Positions 22,201 to 33,376 of a stretch of 64,000 nucleotides of DNA are shown here, piece by piece (the stretch's first letter is position 1; each line of letters begins with the position of its first letter). This DNA is from Anthoceros angustus (taxonomy: Eukaryota; Streptophyta; Anthocerotopsida; Anthocerotales; Anthocerotaceae). The position numbers and the translations under genes were made by a program. Location: the NCBI GenBank assembly GCA_010909165.1, contig MU008159.1, positions 434,001 through 498,000 of the forward strand. Reading direction: 5' to 3'. The notes under the pieces were generated by a model. That model had not been told where the DNA came from and searched no databases. It saw only the letters and a program-made list of their open reading frames with translations.

Positions 22201-23424
22201 CGGCACTTGCTACACGATTTGACCTGGACCTGGAGCAAATGGACGTGTGCACAGCCTTCCTCTATGGGGCCTTGGACGAAGACCTGTACATGGAGCAACC
22301 GGAGGCATATGTTGATCAGAAGCATCCGCACAAGGTGTTAAAGCTGCTCAAGTGCATTAAGCAGAGTGGAAGAGTCTGGTACATTACTATACATGTGTCT
22401 GCTAAGGATCAACTTCGTCCAAAGTACTGCAGACACAAACGTGTATAGACTTACCAGGGGAGCAGAGTACGTGATCCTGGCCCTTTACGTGGACGATGTC
22501 ATCCTGGCTACTAACAGCCAGCCCTTGCTCTCAAAAGTTAAGTCTATATTGAGTAGCAAATTTGAAATGAAAGACATAGGTGCACTTAGGTTTTGCTTGG
22601 GAATTGATTATCCATGACGACTGTGGTGATGGTGATCCACCAGCTTAAGTATATCAATGAAATCCTACGACAGTTCAAACTAGAAGGCTGAGCCGGCTAC
22701 TACACGGTTGGAGTCAAGCTTACTAGCCTCATGTGTCATGAGTGCTCAAGACAAAAAGGATATGGAAAGTATACCCTACACGCATGCTGGGGGGAGCCTT
22801 ATCTTGTCGCCGGACAAGACACACGTGCAATATACGGCTGCGATGTCTCGTTCTGGAGAATCAGGCGAGGCACCTTTGGTGGCCGTAAAACGAATCTTCA
22901 GGTATCTTAAAGGTACCATGCACCTTGGGATAATCTACAGGAGCAATGGGCAGGACAAACTTATCTTGTCGGTGTTCACAGATGCCGGTTGGGCTTCAGA
23001 TTCGAACTCCGCAAACTGTTCATATTGTTTTTGTTAGCGTCGGCCAGTCTGAGCAAAAGCGACGTCCATATCACTCTCCTCGGCGAGTACAAGTCTCTTA
23101 CGGAAGCCACAAAGGAGGCTGAGTGGGAGAGGCGGTTCTTACATGATCTCGGGCAGGAGCAAGTTGAGCCGACCCCGATTTCCTGTGACAACATGTCTGC
23201 CTTGGCCTTGGTTGCTAACCCTCGTTTCCATGCAAGAACAAAGCACATAGAGATTCAGCACCACTATATCCGTGATGCTGTGGACAGAGGGGTTACCAAG
23301 GTAGGTTTTGTTGGGACAGAAGACAACACTACTAACATCCTGACGAAGGCCCTGCCGAAGCACAAGCACTATCAACATATGGAGGGCTTAGGTATTGGTG
23401 ACTTCTCAGCGCACACAAAACAAT
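19228..23424 (+). pseudogene. Copia element A gag-pol, decayed
   Basis: Domains appear in Ty1/copia order across several frames. Gag starts MATPSFTSNLKEKDRFNGTK with YPVWRVRMKAILI. A zinc knuckle, CNWCGIPGHWARDC, lies near 19,980. The protease motif WYLDSGAIAHIC is near 20,180. The pre-integrase segment LWHARLGHANRAKL and CEACILAKQ follows. Integrase shows LIHADISGK, DNGTEF and TPQHNGVAERKNQ. Reverse transcriptase shows [32 protein letters not shown] and LALYVDDVILAT. RNase H shows CDNMSALALVANP and RTKHIEIQHHYIRD. Stops lie at 21,183 and 22,003 (both TAG), integrase lacks the stretch between its first two acidic residues (near 20,925), and frameshifts occur near 22,150, 22,360 and 23,010. 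Part of gag is inverted. It is not functional. Confidence 0.92.
19452..19616 (-). other. Small inversion inside the copia gag
   Basis: Plus-strand gag reads through VAVAVLINA to about 19,451 and resumes with FRHLRSQLASFNIKIEEE at about 19,617. The intervening 165 bp are noise on the plus strand. On the minus strand they read LVKATDLVPDVEYL, IWNQLEKTYQVIN and WQEYYSLRMKEGDKV, which is the gag segment expected between those two flanks. The block is therefore flipped in place. Confidence 0.88.
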
Positions 23425-23487
23425 GATGGAGCGCTGGACTTATCTGGTGGTTTGGGGAGACAGGTGCCCTCCTTCTGTTGGTGGTCC

Positions 23488-24612
23488 AGACCACAGCTTG
23501 TGGTACCTACGCGGAGATGCTTGAGTTCCTGGGGACGGGTGGAATACCCGCGGATCTTTCGAAACCACAGCAGCAGGCGTTTGTGCACTATTCGCGTCCG
23601 TTTGTATGACGCAAGAACAATTTGTACAAATCGGGACCGGATGGACGGGAGAGGTTGTGGGTGACAGGAGAGCAGGTTACTCGAGTGCTGACAGAGATGC
23701 ACGAAGGAGAAGCGGGGGGACATTTTGCAGCACATATCACGTGCAAGAAGGTGCTCGAAACAGGGTATTGGTGGCAAACCATGCATCAGGATGCTAAGGA
23801 GTTTGTAAAACGTTGCGACGCTTGTCAGAGGGTTGGGAAACCATCTGCAACCACCCAATGGCCAATGGTTTCGATATTGGCCCTGGCGCCATTCGAGAAA
23901 TGGGGAATAGATTTGCCGGTCCCATCCAGACGAAGACGCCGACAAAACCAATACATCCTAGTGGCCACCGACTATTGCAGCGTATGGTGGAGGCAGCAGC
24001 ACTCTGGTAGAACCAGCTCGGTGGCAGTTCCTCTATGAACAGATTATCACTCGACACGGTTGTCCCTTGGAACTCGTCGGCCAGTCGCCCCATTCATGAA
24101 GTCATTTTCATATGACGATCTACTTCAACGCTCGCCACAGAAAACGACTCCTTATAATCCGGCGAATGGGCTAACAGAGAAGGCGAATGGGCTCTTGTGC
24201 GGGATCTCAACCGACGGTGGAATATGCGATGATTGGGATCTCAAGCTTCACTCAGCTCAGGCGCAGGATCGCAGAAAGATAACGACGCAACAAACACCGT
24301 ACTACCTCACCCACGCCATTCTCCTAATGCCTGAGTTTGAAATTCTACCGCGCATCTGTGAATCTAACCGCATGGCGAGGAAAGTCACCGCCTGGCTTCG
24401 CTAAACACCGAGGATAGGGAACAAGCGTTGAGCGTCATGCAGGATATTCAAGCAAAACGAAAAATATGGCATGACAAGCGGTTGCGGAAGCAAGAGTGGG
24501 TAGTCCCTGGGGACTTGGCCTTGCTGTACGACAATAGGTATATGCACTTTCCAGGAAAGCTCCACCTTCGATGGATGGGGCCATATAGAGTTCTTGAAGT
24601 CTTCACCAATGG
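23488..24612 (+). pseudogene. Ty3/gypsy integrase region, first tandem copy (decayed)
   Basis: The reading begins with EMLEFLGTGGIPADLSKPQQ and YKSGPDGRERLWVTGEQV. The zinc-binding domain follows: HEGEAGGHFAAHITCKKVL, then YWWQTMHQDAKEFVKRCDAC. The start of the catalytic core, FEKWGID...ILVATDYCS, is present, but small deletions break the frame after it. The second catalytic block (LVSDRGSHF in copy 2) is lost, while PANGLTEKANGLL survives. The C-terminal part (QEWVVPGDLALLYDNRYM) is readable near 24,490. Junction with the copia RNase H at about 23,425-23,490 is abrupt, so copia A and this gypsy fragment were fused by insertion or deletion. Confidence 0.85.
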
Positions 24613-24615
24613 CTC

Positions 24616-25630
24616 CGTGCAAGAAGGTGCTCGAAAAAGGGTATTGGTGGCAAACCATGCATCAGGATGCTAAGGAGTTTGTAAAACGTTGCGACGCTTG
24701 TCAGAGGGTTGGGAAACCATCTGCAACCACCCAATGGCCAATGGTTTCGATATTGGCCCTGGCGCCATTCGAGAAATGGGGAATAGATTTCGTCGGTCCC
24801 ATCCAGCCGAAGACGAAGACGCCGACAAAACCAATACATCCTAGTGGCCACCGACTATTGCACGCGTATGGTGGAGGCACAGGCACTACAGGTAGACACA
24901 GCTCATGTGGTGGCCAGGTTCCTCTATGAACAGATTATCACTCGATACGGTTGTCCCTTGGAACTCGTCAGCGACAGAGGGTCGCACTTCGTCAATGAAG
25001 TCATTTCTCATATGACGATCTACTTCAACGTTCGCCACAGGAAAACGACTCCTTATAATCCGAAGGCGAATGGGCTAACAGAGAAGGCGAATGGGCTCTT
25101 GTGCAGGATCCTCAACAAACTGACGGTGGAATATGCGTATGATTGGGATCTCAAGCTTCACTCCGCGCTCTGGGCGTACAGGACTGCAGAAAAGATAACG
25201 ACGCAACAAACACCGTACTACCTCACCCCATTCTCCGGTAATGCCTGTTGAGTTTGAAATTCCTACCCTGCGCATCCAGGAATCTAACCGCATGGCAGTA
25301 GAGGAAAGTCAGCTGGAACGCCTGGTCGGCTTCGCTAAACACACCGAGGATAGGGAACAAGCGTTGAGCGTCATGCAGGATATTCAGGTGAAACGAAAAA
25401 TATGGCATGACAACCGGTTGGGGAAGCAAGAGTGGGTAGTCCCTGGTGACTTGGCCCTGCTGTACGACAATAGGTATATGCACTTTCCAGGAAAGCTCCA
25501 CCTTCGATGGATGGGGCCATATAGAGTTCTCGAAGTCTTCACCAATGGCTCCGTACAGCTGCAAGAGTTAGATGGACCTCCACTACCAACCCGGGTTAAC
25601 GGTTGGAGGATCAAGAAGTATTATACGTAA
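24616..25630 (+). pseudogene. Ty3/gypsy integrase, second tandem copy (nearly intact)
   Basis: This copy carries the zinc-binding cysteines (VKRCDACQRVG), then the catalytic core: VATDYCTRMVEAQAL (first Asp), CPLELVSDRGSHFVNEVI (second Asp) and TPYNPKANGLTEKANGLL (Glu). The C-terminal domain ends PYRVLEVFTNGSVQLQELDG and WRIKKYYT with a stop at 25,628. Frame changes remain near 24,830 and 25,245, so it is broken but recent. Copy 1 joins copy 2 at 24,612-24,616 through shared TGCAAGA, with the first 15 residues of the zinc domain missing from copy 2. Confidence 0.88.
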
Positions 25631-25647
25631 GTTGGCGAGGACGCCAA

Positions 25648-25970
25648 CAAATGAGAAGGGGAGTATGTAAACGATCTAGAATCGGAAACCCCCTGTTGAA
25701 ATGTGCCTTGAAGTGTTTTTTTTGTTTTTTTGGTTAAGGGTGGTGTGAAAATAAGTCAGGTTGACAGTAGGCAAAGGTATTTATAGTAGAAATGTCCTTG
25801 GCCTATGGGGTTTTTCTTGTTTTTGTTTCTTAGATTAGATAATAAGTGGTCCGGGTACTCGATGTTCCTTGGCCCATGGACTTGGGATATCCACTAAAAA
25901 GTCTATATACGGGAGGAGGGGGTAAGCACCTCAGCTAGAGCAGGAGGTCCTATTATGTTGCGGCACATGG
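25648..25970 (+). mobile_element. Gypsy polypurine tract and start of 3' LTR
   Basis: After the integrase stop, ATGAGAAGGGGAGTA (25,651-25,665) is a good polypurine tract, followed by TGTAAACGATCTAGAATC, a plausible LTR start. CAGTAGGCAAAGGTATTTATAG and CTATATACGGGAGG (25,905) are TATA-like boxes. The LTR end is not defined and no matching 5' LTR is in the window. Confidence 0.55.
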
Positions 25971-26076
25971 ATGAGGAAACTTATGTTCCTGGTCTATATG
26001 TGAATGGGGAACGCGTGCTTAACTTCACTGTCCATGTGCGTGTGGAAATAGGAAGGATCGTGGCCTACCATCGCAA

Positions 26077-26409
26077 GTGAGGACCCGAAGTGGATACTTC
26101 TACCACTGCGCCCGAGTGTGGGGGTTGGCCCCCTATTATGCGGAGGCGACCTTGGAGGAGTTAAGTGAGGAGGAGGTCCAGGCTTGGGTGGACGAGGAAC
26201 CGGTAATAATCCTCAGCAATAGGCGGCAAGCGGAAGATGCGGAAGCTCCAGGGCAGGGTATGCCCCCAATTAGGACGTCCAGCAGAGACAATGAGGTGGA
26301 AGTCTTGTGGGAAAACCTGTCAGATCAGCGGCGTGGCAGGAGGGCTCGTGGCGGCGGCAACGGAGGACGAAGGGCTAGGCGGACAAGTCGGGGAAGGGCG
26401 CGCAGATAG
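26077..26409 (+). CDS. 110-residue ORF with basic Gly/Arg tail, unrecognised
   Basis: The frame has an acidic middle (EATLEELSEEEVQAWVDEEP) and a C-terminal tail rich in Arg and Gly (RRGRRARGGGNGGRRARR), ending in a stop at 26,407. Such tails bind nucleic acid. Its place just after a gypsy LTR fits either downstream element sequence or an overprinted remnant. No start context or homologous copy supports it further. Confidence 0.3.
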   Translation: MRTRSGYFYHCARVWGLAPYYAEATLEELSEEEVQAWVDEEPVIILSNRRQAEDAEAPGQGMPPIRTSSRDNEVEVLWENLSDQRRGRRARGGGNGGRRARRTSRGRARR

Positions 26410-27178
26410 CGTAGGCAAATAGGTGATAGCATCCTAGGAATGGAATTTGGTTAGGATGCCACACTGGACCTAAGATCGCTCAGAATTGTAGGCGCGTCTC
26501 CTCACGATAGCTGTTTTTAGGACCTGGAAATCTGGGGGGGGGGTCAGGACGGCCCAGCCGATGTATAAGAGGGGCGAATTATGCCCTTCACAGCAGATAA
26601 TTTCTGGTTGAGATCCCCACGCTGCCTGCGGCTGGTTGGAGACGTCCAATTAACGGAGGCGGGTGTGCGAGACGCTCCTAGGGATGGTCGAGAGCTTGCT
26701 CCGCGACTGGAGGAGGAAAGGGCGATAGAGCACTCTTGCTGACAAAGGGGGAGGGAACCAAGGGATTGGCGCGGGGCGGGTCTGGAGCTTGCTCGTAACG
26801 CCTGATGTGACGCCCTGGGGTTCTTCTTCCTTCGCTTCTTTTCCCTATTGGTTGTGTTTTGAAATTGAGAGAGACTGTGTGTGCGTGAGTGGATGCCTGA
26901 GGGGCGGAGAGAGAGAGAGGAGAGGGAGCAGATCGGGTGAAGGAGAGATTAAGTACTGTACGCGATGCGAGGTGCTAAATCGTGAGTGAGGGAGGAAGAA
27001 GAGAACAGGTGGAGGGGTTACGATCGGAACTGGTATGTAGAAATCGCGAATTGGGTCGGTGCTGTCAAGGAAGTGCGCATGGGGAACGGTGTTTCCTGGA
27101 GGAAATAAGGCGGTGTGGCGCCCTTGTGTGTGTGTGCATGTGTGTGGATTGAGTGTGGGGAGGCCTAGGAATTTCCAG
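26410..27178. other. No gene recognised
   Basis: GC-rich sequence with a ten-base G run near 26,535, a GAGAGAGAG purine stretch (26,908-26,920) and a TGTGTGTG microsatellite (27,127-27,148). Frames are short. Confidence 0.5.
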
Positions 27179-27597
27179 TGTCAAGAATCGGGTTGGGCAT
27201 AGTGTCTGGGGGGTAGAGTAACATCCAGACTACGGGTGGAGCCAACCTCGTACCAGAGATCCGCGGCGCCGCGAGCCCGAATCAGTCGCTAGGGTTTGGT
27301 GTGGGACCCACCTCGGTAGTCGTAACAACTACCTGGTAGTGGTGCGGACTACCGCACGAGGAACGAGGTCGGGGGTTAGACCTGGGGCAGTTGGAGAGGT
27401 CAGGAGGTAGTCGTAGTCGAGGAGATAGGTAGAGGAGTAATAGCAGGTAAGTCCTGACTTAGGTGAAGGTCAGTAGCAATAGAAGTTAGCGTTCCTTGGC
27501 ACAAACCATTCCCTAAGGAGCGAATCCCAGGACTACAACGACATTGAGGGTGAATGTGGACCTCACCGTGTCTCAGGACACGAGTTTACACCCCACA
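27179..27597 (+). repeat. LTR-like repeat, first copy (TG...CA, 419 bp)
   Basis: It starts TGTCAAGAATCGGG and ends GTTTACACCCCACA. It is collinear with 44,859-45,284 in the same orientation, at roughly 90% identity by eye. Both carry ACTACCTGGTAGTGGTGCGGAC palindromic sequence and CCTCACCGTGTCTCAGGACA near the end. TG...CA ends and size fit a solo LTR. No primer site or polypurine tract adjoins either copy and 5-bp flanks do not match. Confidence 0.6.
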
Positions 27598-28861
27598 GCT
27601 TCTGTTGGTAGTTTAGGTACCATGACAGCTATGCAGCTGTGGCGTGACAGTTGTCATGGCACACAAGTAGAGTGTGGAACTACTTTTGCTGACGGCCAGC
27701 TGGACATGCACCGATCCCGTGTCGTTGTGGTATGGGGTCCGTTCCTAAGAGAATGACTGTTCCTCTCGCTTGCGTTTTCCTACTCAACTTGCCTATCTTA
27801 CCCTTCGTCGTCTACGTTCGGCTACTTACGACGATAGCCCACTGCGCTCGACACTGCGTGCCTACCTCGTGCGGACTCTAGTTAGTCTCGCGGTTCCGTT
27901 GCGTCTCACCGGTTCATCACCGTACGGTCCCGGTATAGCCAAATGTTTAAGGACCTGTTCTCGTCCCAAAAGTCTCTCTCTCCCTCTCCCTTGGCTCCTT
28001 CACTCTTTCTCTCTTGTTGTCCTCGTCCGCACCCAAGGGTGCCTAGTTGAAATTGCGGGTCCGGTGGGTGTGGGTTGCACCACCTCCACATTGCGTTCCC
28101 GTGCCGTCCACCAAGCTCTACCGCCTTCCACAGGGTGCAGCTAACCGCATCCGCTGTCCGCCCGGCCGAGATCCCTGGAAGAGCTGGGATCCCGAGTTCT
28201 CCAACCTGCACTCACCACCACGCGTTAGGGTTTGTCACCAGAACCTAGATCAGTCTCTCCGGAGTAGTCCGCCCGCTCGATGACTTGGGACTTGCGTTAG
28301 TACTGGACTGACAAGGATCTGCAAGTATAACGTGGCATCAACCCCAAAAGAAAGATCACTTTACTGGAATAGCAATCCCCCTCTTATACTACGTTCCGAG
28401 GTAGTGCCTTTATTACACTCCTAAATCGGCCTTATGACCAGCTCACTATGCACGCACGAGTGGCCCCCACTCCCGTTGTGGTCTTATCTACGTCTACGGC
28501 GGTGGGGCTGTTGTTGACTATGACTAACTCCTGGCACTGGCAGCCCAATCCCCAGCTCTGGCGCCTGAGGAGTGCCCAATCGGATGATCCTTGACCCCGG
28601 AGTCCAGTGGAGGCCCTTCCCCTACCTCTAACCCTGTCAGGCTGCGCCACTGGGGGTGGATTGACAACTGCTGTTGGTACTAAGTCCTTCTCCTCGCTGT
28701 CCCCCGGTGCGCTGGTGGGACCCTGTCCCTCATGTCTGTCTGGAGCCCGTTCGTCCTAGGCTGGTCGAGCCTGACCCCCGACCAAGCCCGCCTCTTCCTC
28801 CAGAGTTCGGAGCACTGGGTCCGTCTCCCCCTCCTGAGACTGGACCGCTGGGTCAGTCCTT
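27598..28861. other. No gene recognised
   Basis: GC-rich sequence with frames of up to 124 residues on both strands, none recognisable. A near-palindromic CATGACAGCTATGCAGCTGTGGCG stretch lies at about 27,621, and cytosine-rich tracts (CCCTCTCCC, CTCTCTCTCC) occur near 27,970-28,000. Confidence 0.5.
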
Positions 28862-29290
28862 TAAAAAATAGCTTGCAAATCATTTGGTCTTGGTTGTCGA
28901 GGACGAAGGACTTATTAAAAAAATAGCTTGCAAATCATTTGATCTTGGTTGTCGAGGACCAAGGATGAATTACATAAATAGTAAATGGTCTTGTTTGTCA
29001 AGGACCAAGGACCCAGGACTAATTAAATAGATTGCAAATGGCATTGCTTGTCAAGGACCAAGGACTAATAAAATAGATGGCAAATGGCATTGCTTGTCAA
29101 GGACCAAGGACTAATTCAATAGATAGCAAATGTTTTTTTTTTTTTTTTGGGCAAAAGCCTAAGACACTATAAGATAAATGGAAAAAGGTACAAAAGTCCT
29201 CGAGAACAAAGACACAAATGGTTTTGCTTGTTGAGGACCAAGGACTAATTAAATAGATAGGTGCAAATGGTCCTACATGCTTGTTGAGGT
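28862..29290 (-). repeat. 46-bp repeat array, inverted cluster
   Basis: The minus strand reads the same GTCCTTGGTCCTTGACAAGC units as the 1-240, 3540-4010 and 11590-12045 clusters, followed by the CTCGAGGACTTTTGTACC segment and a 19-base A run (T run on the plus strand at 29,130-29,148). It is a partial inverted copy of the boundary region of the long dispersed repeat, since the match continues to about 29,390 with TTTTCAAAAGCATGATAATG. Confidence 0.85.
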
Positions 29291-29764
29291 CGAAGATTGG
29301 CCATGTGACTATGTATGTTTTCAAAAGCTGTTTTCAAAAGCATGATAATGCATGGATGCACGGATGCATGTCTGCATGCACTGTGGAAGGGCTCCAACCA
29401 CTTCTCAGTCTGTTCGTCATCCAAAATTTGTGGAAAGCCCTGTGCCCGTGCATCCTAAACAAAATGATGGCAGACCTTCCCGATAATGATGTTGCATTCT
29501 TTCACCACCACATCTTGTTGCCTAGGCCTGCCTTGCCTTCATCCAGACATGTCATGAAACTGCAAACAAGCGGGGGCGCCAAGCGGGGAGTGGGGGAAGA
29601 GGGAGGGCGAGGAGGGCTTACAAACCCCCTTTTGTAAATGTCTTAATTTTTAAAACATCTAAAAACCCACATTGTAAATTGGTGTAAGTTTCACTGATGT
29701 GGTAAGTTTAAAAATGCACTTTAGAACGGGGGTTTCTAGTAGGATGACTTGGCACTCTTTTGGG

Positions 29765-30365
29765 TGCCCATTTACAACAACGGATTGATGACGTGGTTCC
29801 CTTGTTGTAGATTACGTTGTTAAAGCCTTTTTCTCAAAATTTGATCTTTATTTTTCTAAAACTCTTTATTAATGTTACTAATCACAAAAATATGATTGGA
29901 GGCCATTTACAACAGTGTTTGATGTCGTGGCTCCCTTGTTGTTGATTACGTTGTAAGACCTTTTTCTCATAATTTGTTCTTAATTTCTTTAAAATTATTT
30001 ATTATTATTATTAGTCACAAAAATATGTTGTAAGCAATTGATGACGTGTCTCCCTTATTTTTTATTGTAGATTTAGTTGTAAAACGTTTTTTCTCAAAAT
30101 TTATTCTTCATTTCTTCATTCTTCAAAACTCTTTATTATTGTTATTGATCACAAATAATATGATTGGAGGCCATTAACAATAATGGATTGATGATGTGGC
30201 TCCCTTGTTGTAGATTACGTTGTTAAATCTTTTTCTCAAAAATTTTATCTTTATTTCTTTATATTCTTTATCTGTATAATAATAATAATAATAATATGAT
30301 TAGGGTTCATTTATAACAGGGATTGATGACGTGGCTCCCATGTGGTAGACTATGTTGTAAAGTAT
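29765..30365 (+). repeat. Tandem array of 126-140 bp units
   Basis: Five units share a GGATTGATGACGTGGCTCCC core, TTGTTGTAGATTACGTTGT, then CTTTTTCTCAAAATTT and ATTAT-ATTAGTCACAAA-ATATG. Cores begin near 29,780, 29,918, 30,031, 30,185 and 30,323. The array is AT-rich and ends in a short AAT microsatellite (30,278-30,293). No coding potential. The motif TTACGTTGTAAA also occurs at 45,370-45,400. Confidence 0.8.
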
Positions 30366-32505
30366 AAACAGCATGTCATAAAGTGTACGCAAAGTTGTAA
30401 ATTTGGTGGTCTAGCAGTACGGTCAAGCTATTATGGGCAGGCACCACCTCTAAGCCCACAAGTGCGCATTGTCCCTATGGGGGGAAAACCCCGGGGCTTC
30501 CAAGATTCACCCTCTAGCGGCCACACTTATCCCATTGTCGCTTCGTACGTTGGATTTCGTCCCATGAGACTTGTGTGAACGGTCGGATCTTGGGAAATCA
30601 ATCGTCGCCTACATCTACACACTACCTCAGCCTCCTCAACAAGCAAGGCGCCCACTACTCTCCCCCTTTTAGCAGCTGCACTACCTGCACTGCTCCGGAA
30701 ATTCACCAATTCTCGACCTACAACGACACAACACAATTGTAGGTCATGCCTTAGCAGCAAGAAGTCTACCACGGGCGCCCAGGGACCCCCTGACCCACAC
30801 CGCGATTTTATCTCTACTCCTAAGACCAATCTTCTCCACACAAGGAGCGCCCTCTTACTACAGATTTGGGATTCGTCCCGTAGGCTCTGTCTTTGGCCTT
30901 GCGCTTTTCCTACACTCTAATCTTCCTCACAACCTTCTCAACCATGCTCTCCTCTTTTGTACTCATCGAACCTTCCTCCTTCCACGATCCCCTACTTTAA
31001 CACCGTTTGCTGGCTCATTAATTCCAATTCGCCCTTACGGTACAACTGCCTGAGGTCCGTCCAAAAATTAACGAGTTCTTCCTTGGGCCGGTTGCTATGT
31101 GGTTTGCGCCAGACAGCGAGAACCTACAGGGAGTCTTTCCCTGCAGTCTACCCTCAAGCCGAGAGTTCCTTGAGCATCGCCACACACTCAAAGCAAAACA
31201 ATTCACACAGCAACCATTCACAAGGGGAGCAGCTGGCAGGGGCGCCCGCAGAGAGCAAGCCCTCCACCCAGCACTGCGACCGTCGCGTTCTCCCTCTCTA
31301 CAAGACTCTGCGTTGGCTTGCAGCCAGCACGAAATTCTTGCACACAAAGCGAAGGACTCGGGAGGATGGGAGCGCAAGACACGATACTTCACTTTGTGAA
31401 ATCCTCCTCCTCTTATAGGAGGACCTCCACATACAACCTCCCTTGGGTGTGCCTGCTACAAGCCACCTTTCCCCAATATCTTATTATTTCCTACCGCCAG
31501 TATTTAAGTCCTGGCACCCAAGTCTACTGTCTGATCCTAGGTAAATTCTATTCTAGCAAGTTCACCTATGTCAACCTTTAAATAACTTCAGCCTACACCA
31601 CCTATCCTTCCCACTTCCCAAAGTACAGTTATGGTCATTGACCAATTTGAGTCCTTAACACGATAATTTTTGAAGGGGGGGATATACTGACCCCCTTCGG
31701 CCGAGACAGCACCCCCTTGTCACGAAGAACACCTTACCTAGAACAGCATATGTGCCCTACTTTGATAATGCACACACCCTTTACGAGGTCATATCTTTGA
31801 TAAAGATGCACTTTCAAGTCTACACCCGAGAACCGGAGCATGAGGGTGTGGGCCCGTTGCGTTTAGTAGAATGCATAGAGGGCTGCCATTTTCATATGTT
31901 TATTACAATAAAACTTTTACTTTCAAGTGGTGGAACACAATGAAAACAATCTGTACTAGCGGAGTCTCATTTAAGTGGTCGTGAGAACATTGCAACAAAC
32001 AAGCTGCTAAGGAGGAAGTGGTCATCAAGATCGACAATAGCCATTCAAGAGTGCGGCTGGCGACTCATCCATGCCTTGCGCCCGAATCAGTACCACCGCC
32101 ATATTCGAGGCGGTCCATATCCTCCGCCTCGAAGTTGTCGTTCTCCTCCATTGCTTGCTCGTCTTCAATAGTATCATTCTTGGGCCCGCCGACGGTGTCG
32201 ATCGCCACAAAGATCTAGGGTCTCACGACCCTCATCCAAAAGGTCGCCACCGTGGTCTTCAACCTTCGGCACTCAATGCAACCACTTGGGCTTTAAGGCA
32301 ATGCCAACGTCCTTAAAATGAACAAAGTTAGTTGCCCATGCGCCCATGCAAGCATCCTTAAAATCAACAAAATTGAACTATTGAGGAGGCACGAGGTTTG
32401 AACACGAAACCTATTCATTACTACACTTATTTCCCCAAACACTAGACCAACAATCCATGGTGTTATTCTTGAGGCGCTAAATATTTATTTTTGAAGACAG
32501 CCTAG
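30366..32505. other. No gene recognised
   Basis: Frames of 60-153 residues occur but resemble nothing known to me. GAAGGGGGGGATATACTGACCCCC at about 31,672 has a purine run that could be a polypurine tract, and it forms a short GGGGG/CCCCC palindrome. A minus-strand acidic stretch (32,100-32,200: DTIEDEQAMEENDNFEAEDM) is protein-like but short. Confidence 0.5.
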
Positions 32506-32915
32506 GAGGCCGGCCGGCGCCCATGGGCGGTGTGCTAGGGAGGCGCCGGCCGGCGCCCATGGGCGGTGTGCTAGGGAGGCGCCGGCCGGCGCCCATGGGC
32601 GGTGTGCTAGGGAGGCGCCGGCCGGCGCCCATGGGCGGTGTGCTAGGGGCGGCCGGCCGGCGCCCATGGGCGGTGTGCTAGGGAGGCGGCCGGCGGCCGG
32701 CGCCCATGGGCGGTGTGCTAGGGAGGCGGCCGGCGCCATGGTGGTGGGGGAGGCGCCGGCCGGCGCCCATGGGCAGGCGGTGGCGGCGCCGGCCGGCGCC
32801 CATGGGCGGTGTGCTAGGGAGGCGCCGGCCGGCGCCCATGGGCGGTGTGCTAGGGAGGCGCCGGCCGGCGCCCATGGGCGGTGTGCTAGGGAGGCGCCGG
32901 CCGGCGCCTCCCTTA
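32506..32915. repeat. 36-bp GC-rich minisatellite
   Basis: About eleven copies of a 36-bp unit combine a GGCGCCGGCCGGCGCC palindrome, CCATGGG and CGGTGTGCTAGGGA. Four middle copies have lost or gained a few bases. Because 36 is divisible by three, both strands stay open: the minus strand repeats ASLAHRPWAPAG and the plus strand repeats GGVLGRRRPAPM. These are by-products of the repeat, not evidence of a gene. Confidence 0.9.
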
Positions 32916-33376
32916 GCACCATCCTACGGTGCATCGGGTGAAGCTAGGGGGACAAGAAGGAACGGCAGTATCCTATCACCGATGGAAGGTGTGGCCCATT
33001 TGCGGGAAGGGTTAAAAGATTTGCGTCCATAGGTGATGAAGAGTATAAGTGGTGGGAAGCCTTTGGACCGGAAGGAGATTGCTATCGTGGAGAATAACAT
33101 TGGGCTAGTGCTACGTCCTTGGAAGTGGTTTTCACGTGCGAAGTGGATCATACTGACCACTTCAAGTGCGGATGAAGCTTTGCTAGATGAGGCATTATTG
33201 AGGACCTCCACGGCGTGATATGTATTTGGGGCATATCAAAATGCGGGAAGGCAAGCTGGAAATGGCGGATGAATGGGGACATAACGGAACCGAGAGGGAT
33301 GCGCGTGCAATACGGACATGCATAACAGGCCATTACGGATTGGGGAGGTCATTGACGTGAAGCTAAGCACCACGAC
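32916..33376. other. Open but unrecognised stretch
   Basis: The plus-strand frame 33033-33218 (DRKEIAIVENNIGLVLRPWKWF...TTSSADEALLDEALL) reads like protein and is preceded by an in-frame stop. It has no recognised family and no clear neighbours. It could be a fragment of an element-encoded protein. Confidence 0.3.

Noticed and set aside
32485-32941. 149- and 91-residue frames across the 36-bp minisatellite
   Set aside because: The unit length is a multiple of three, so open frames follow automatically; the peptides are simple repeats of no known protein.
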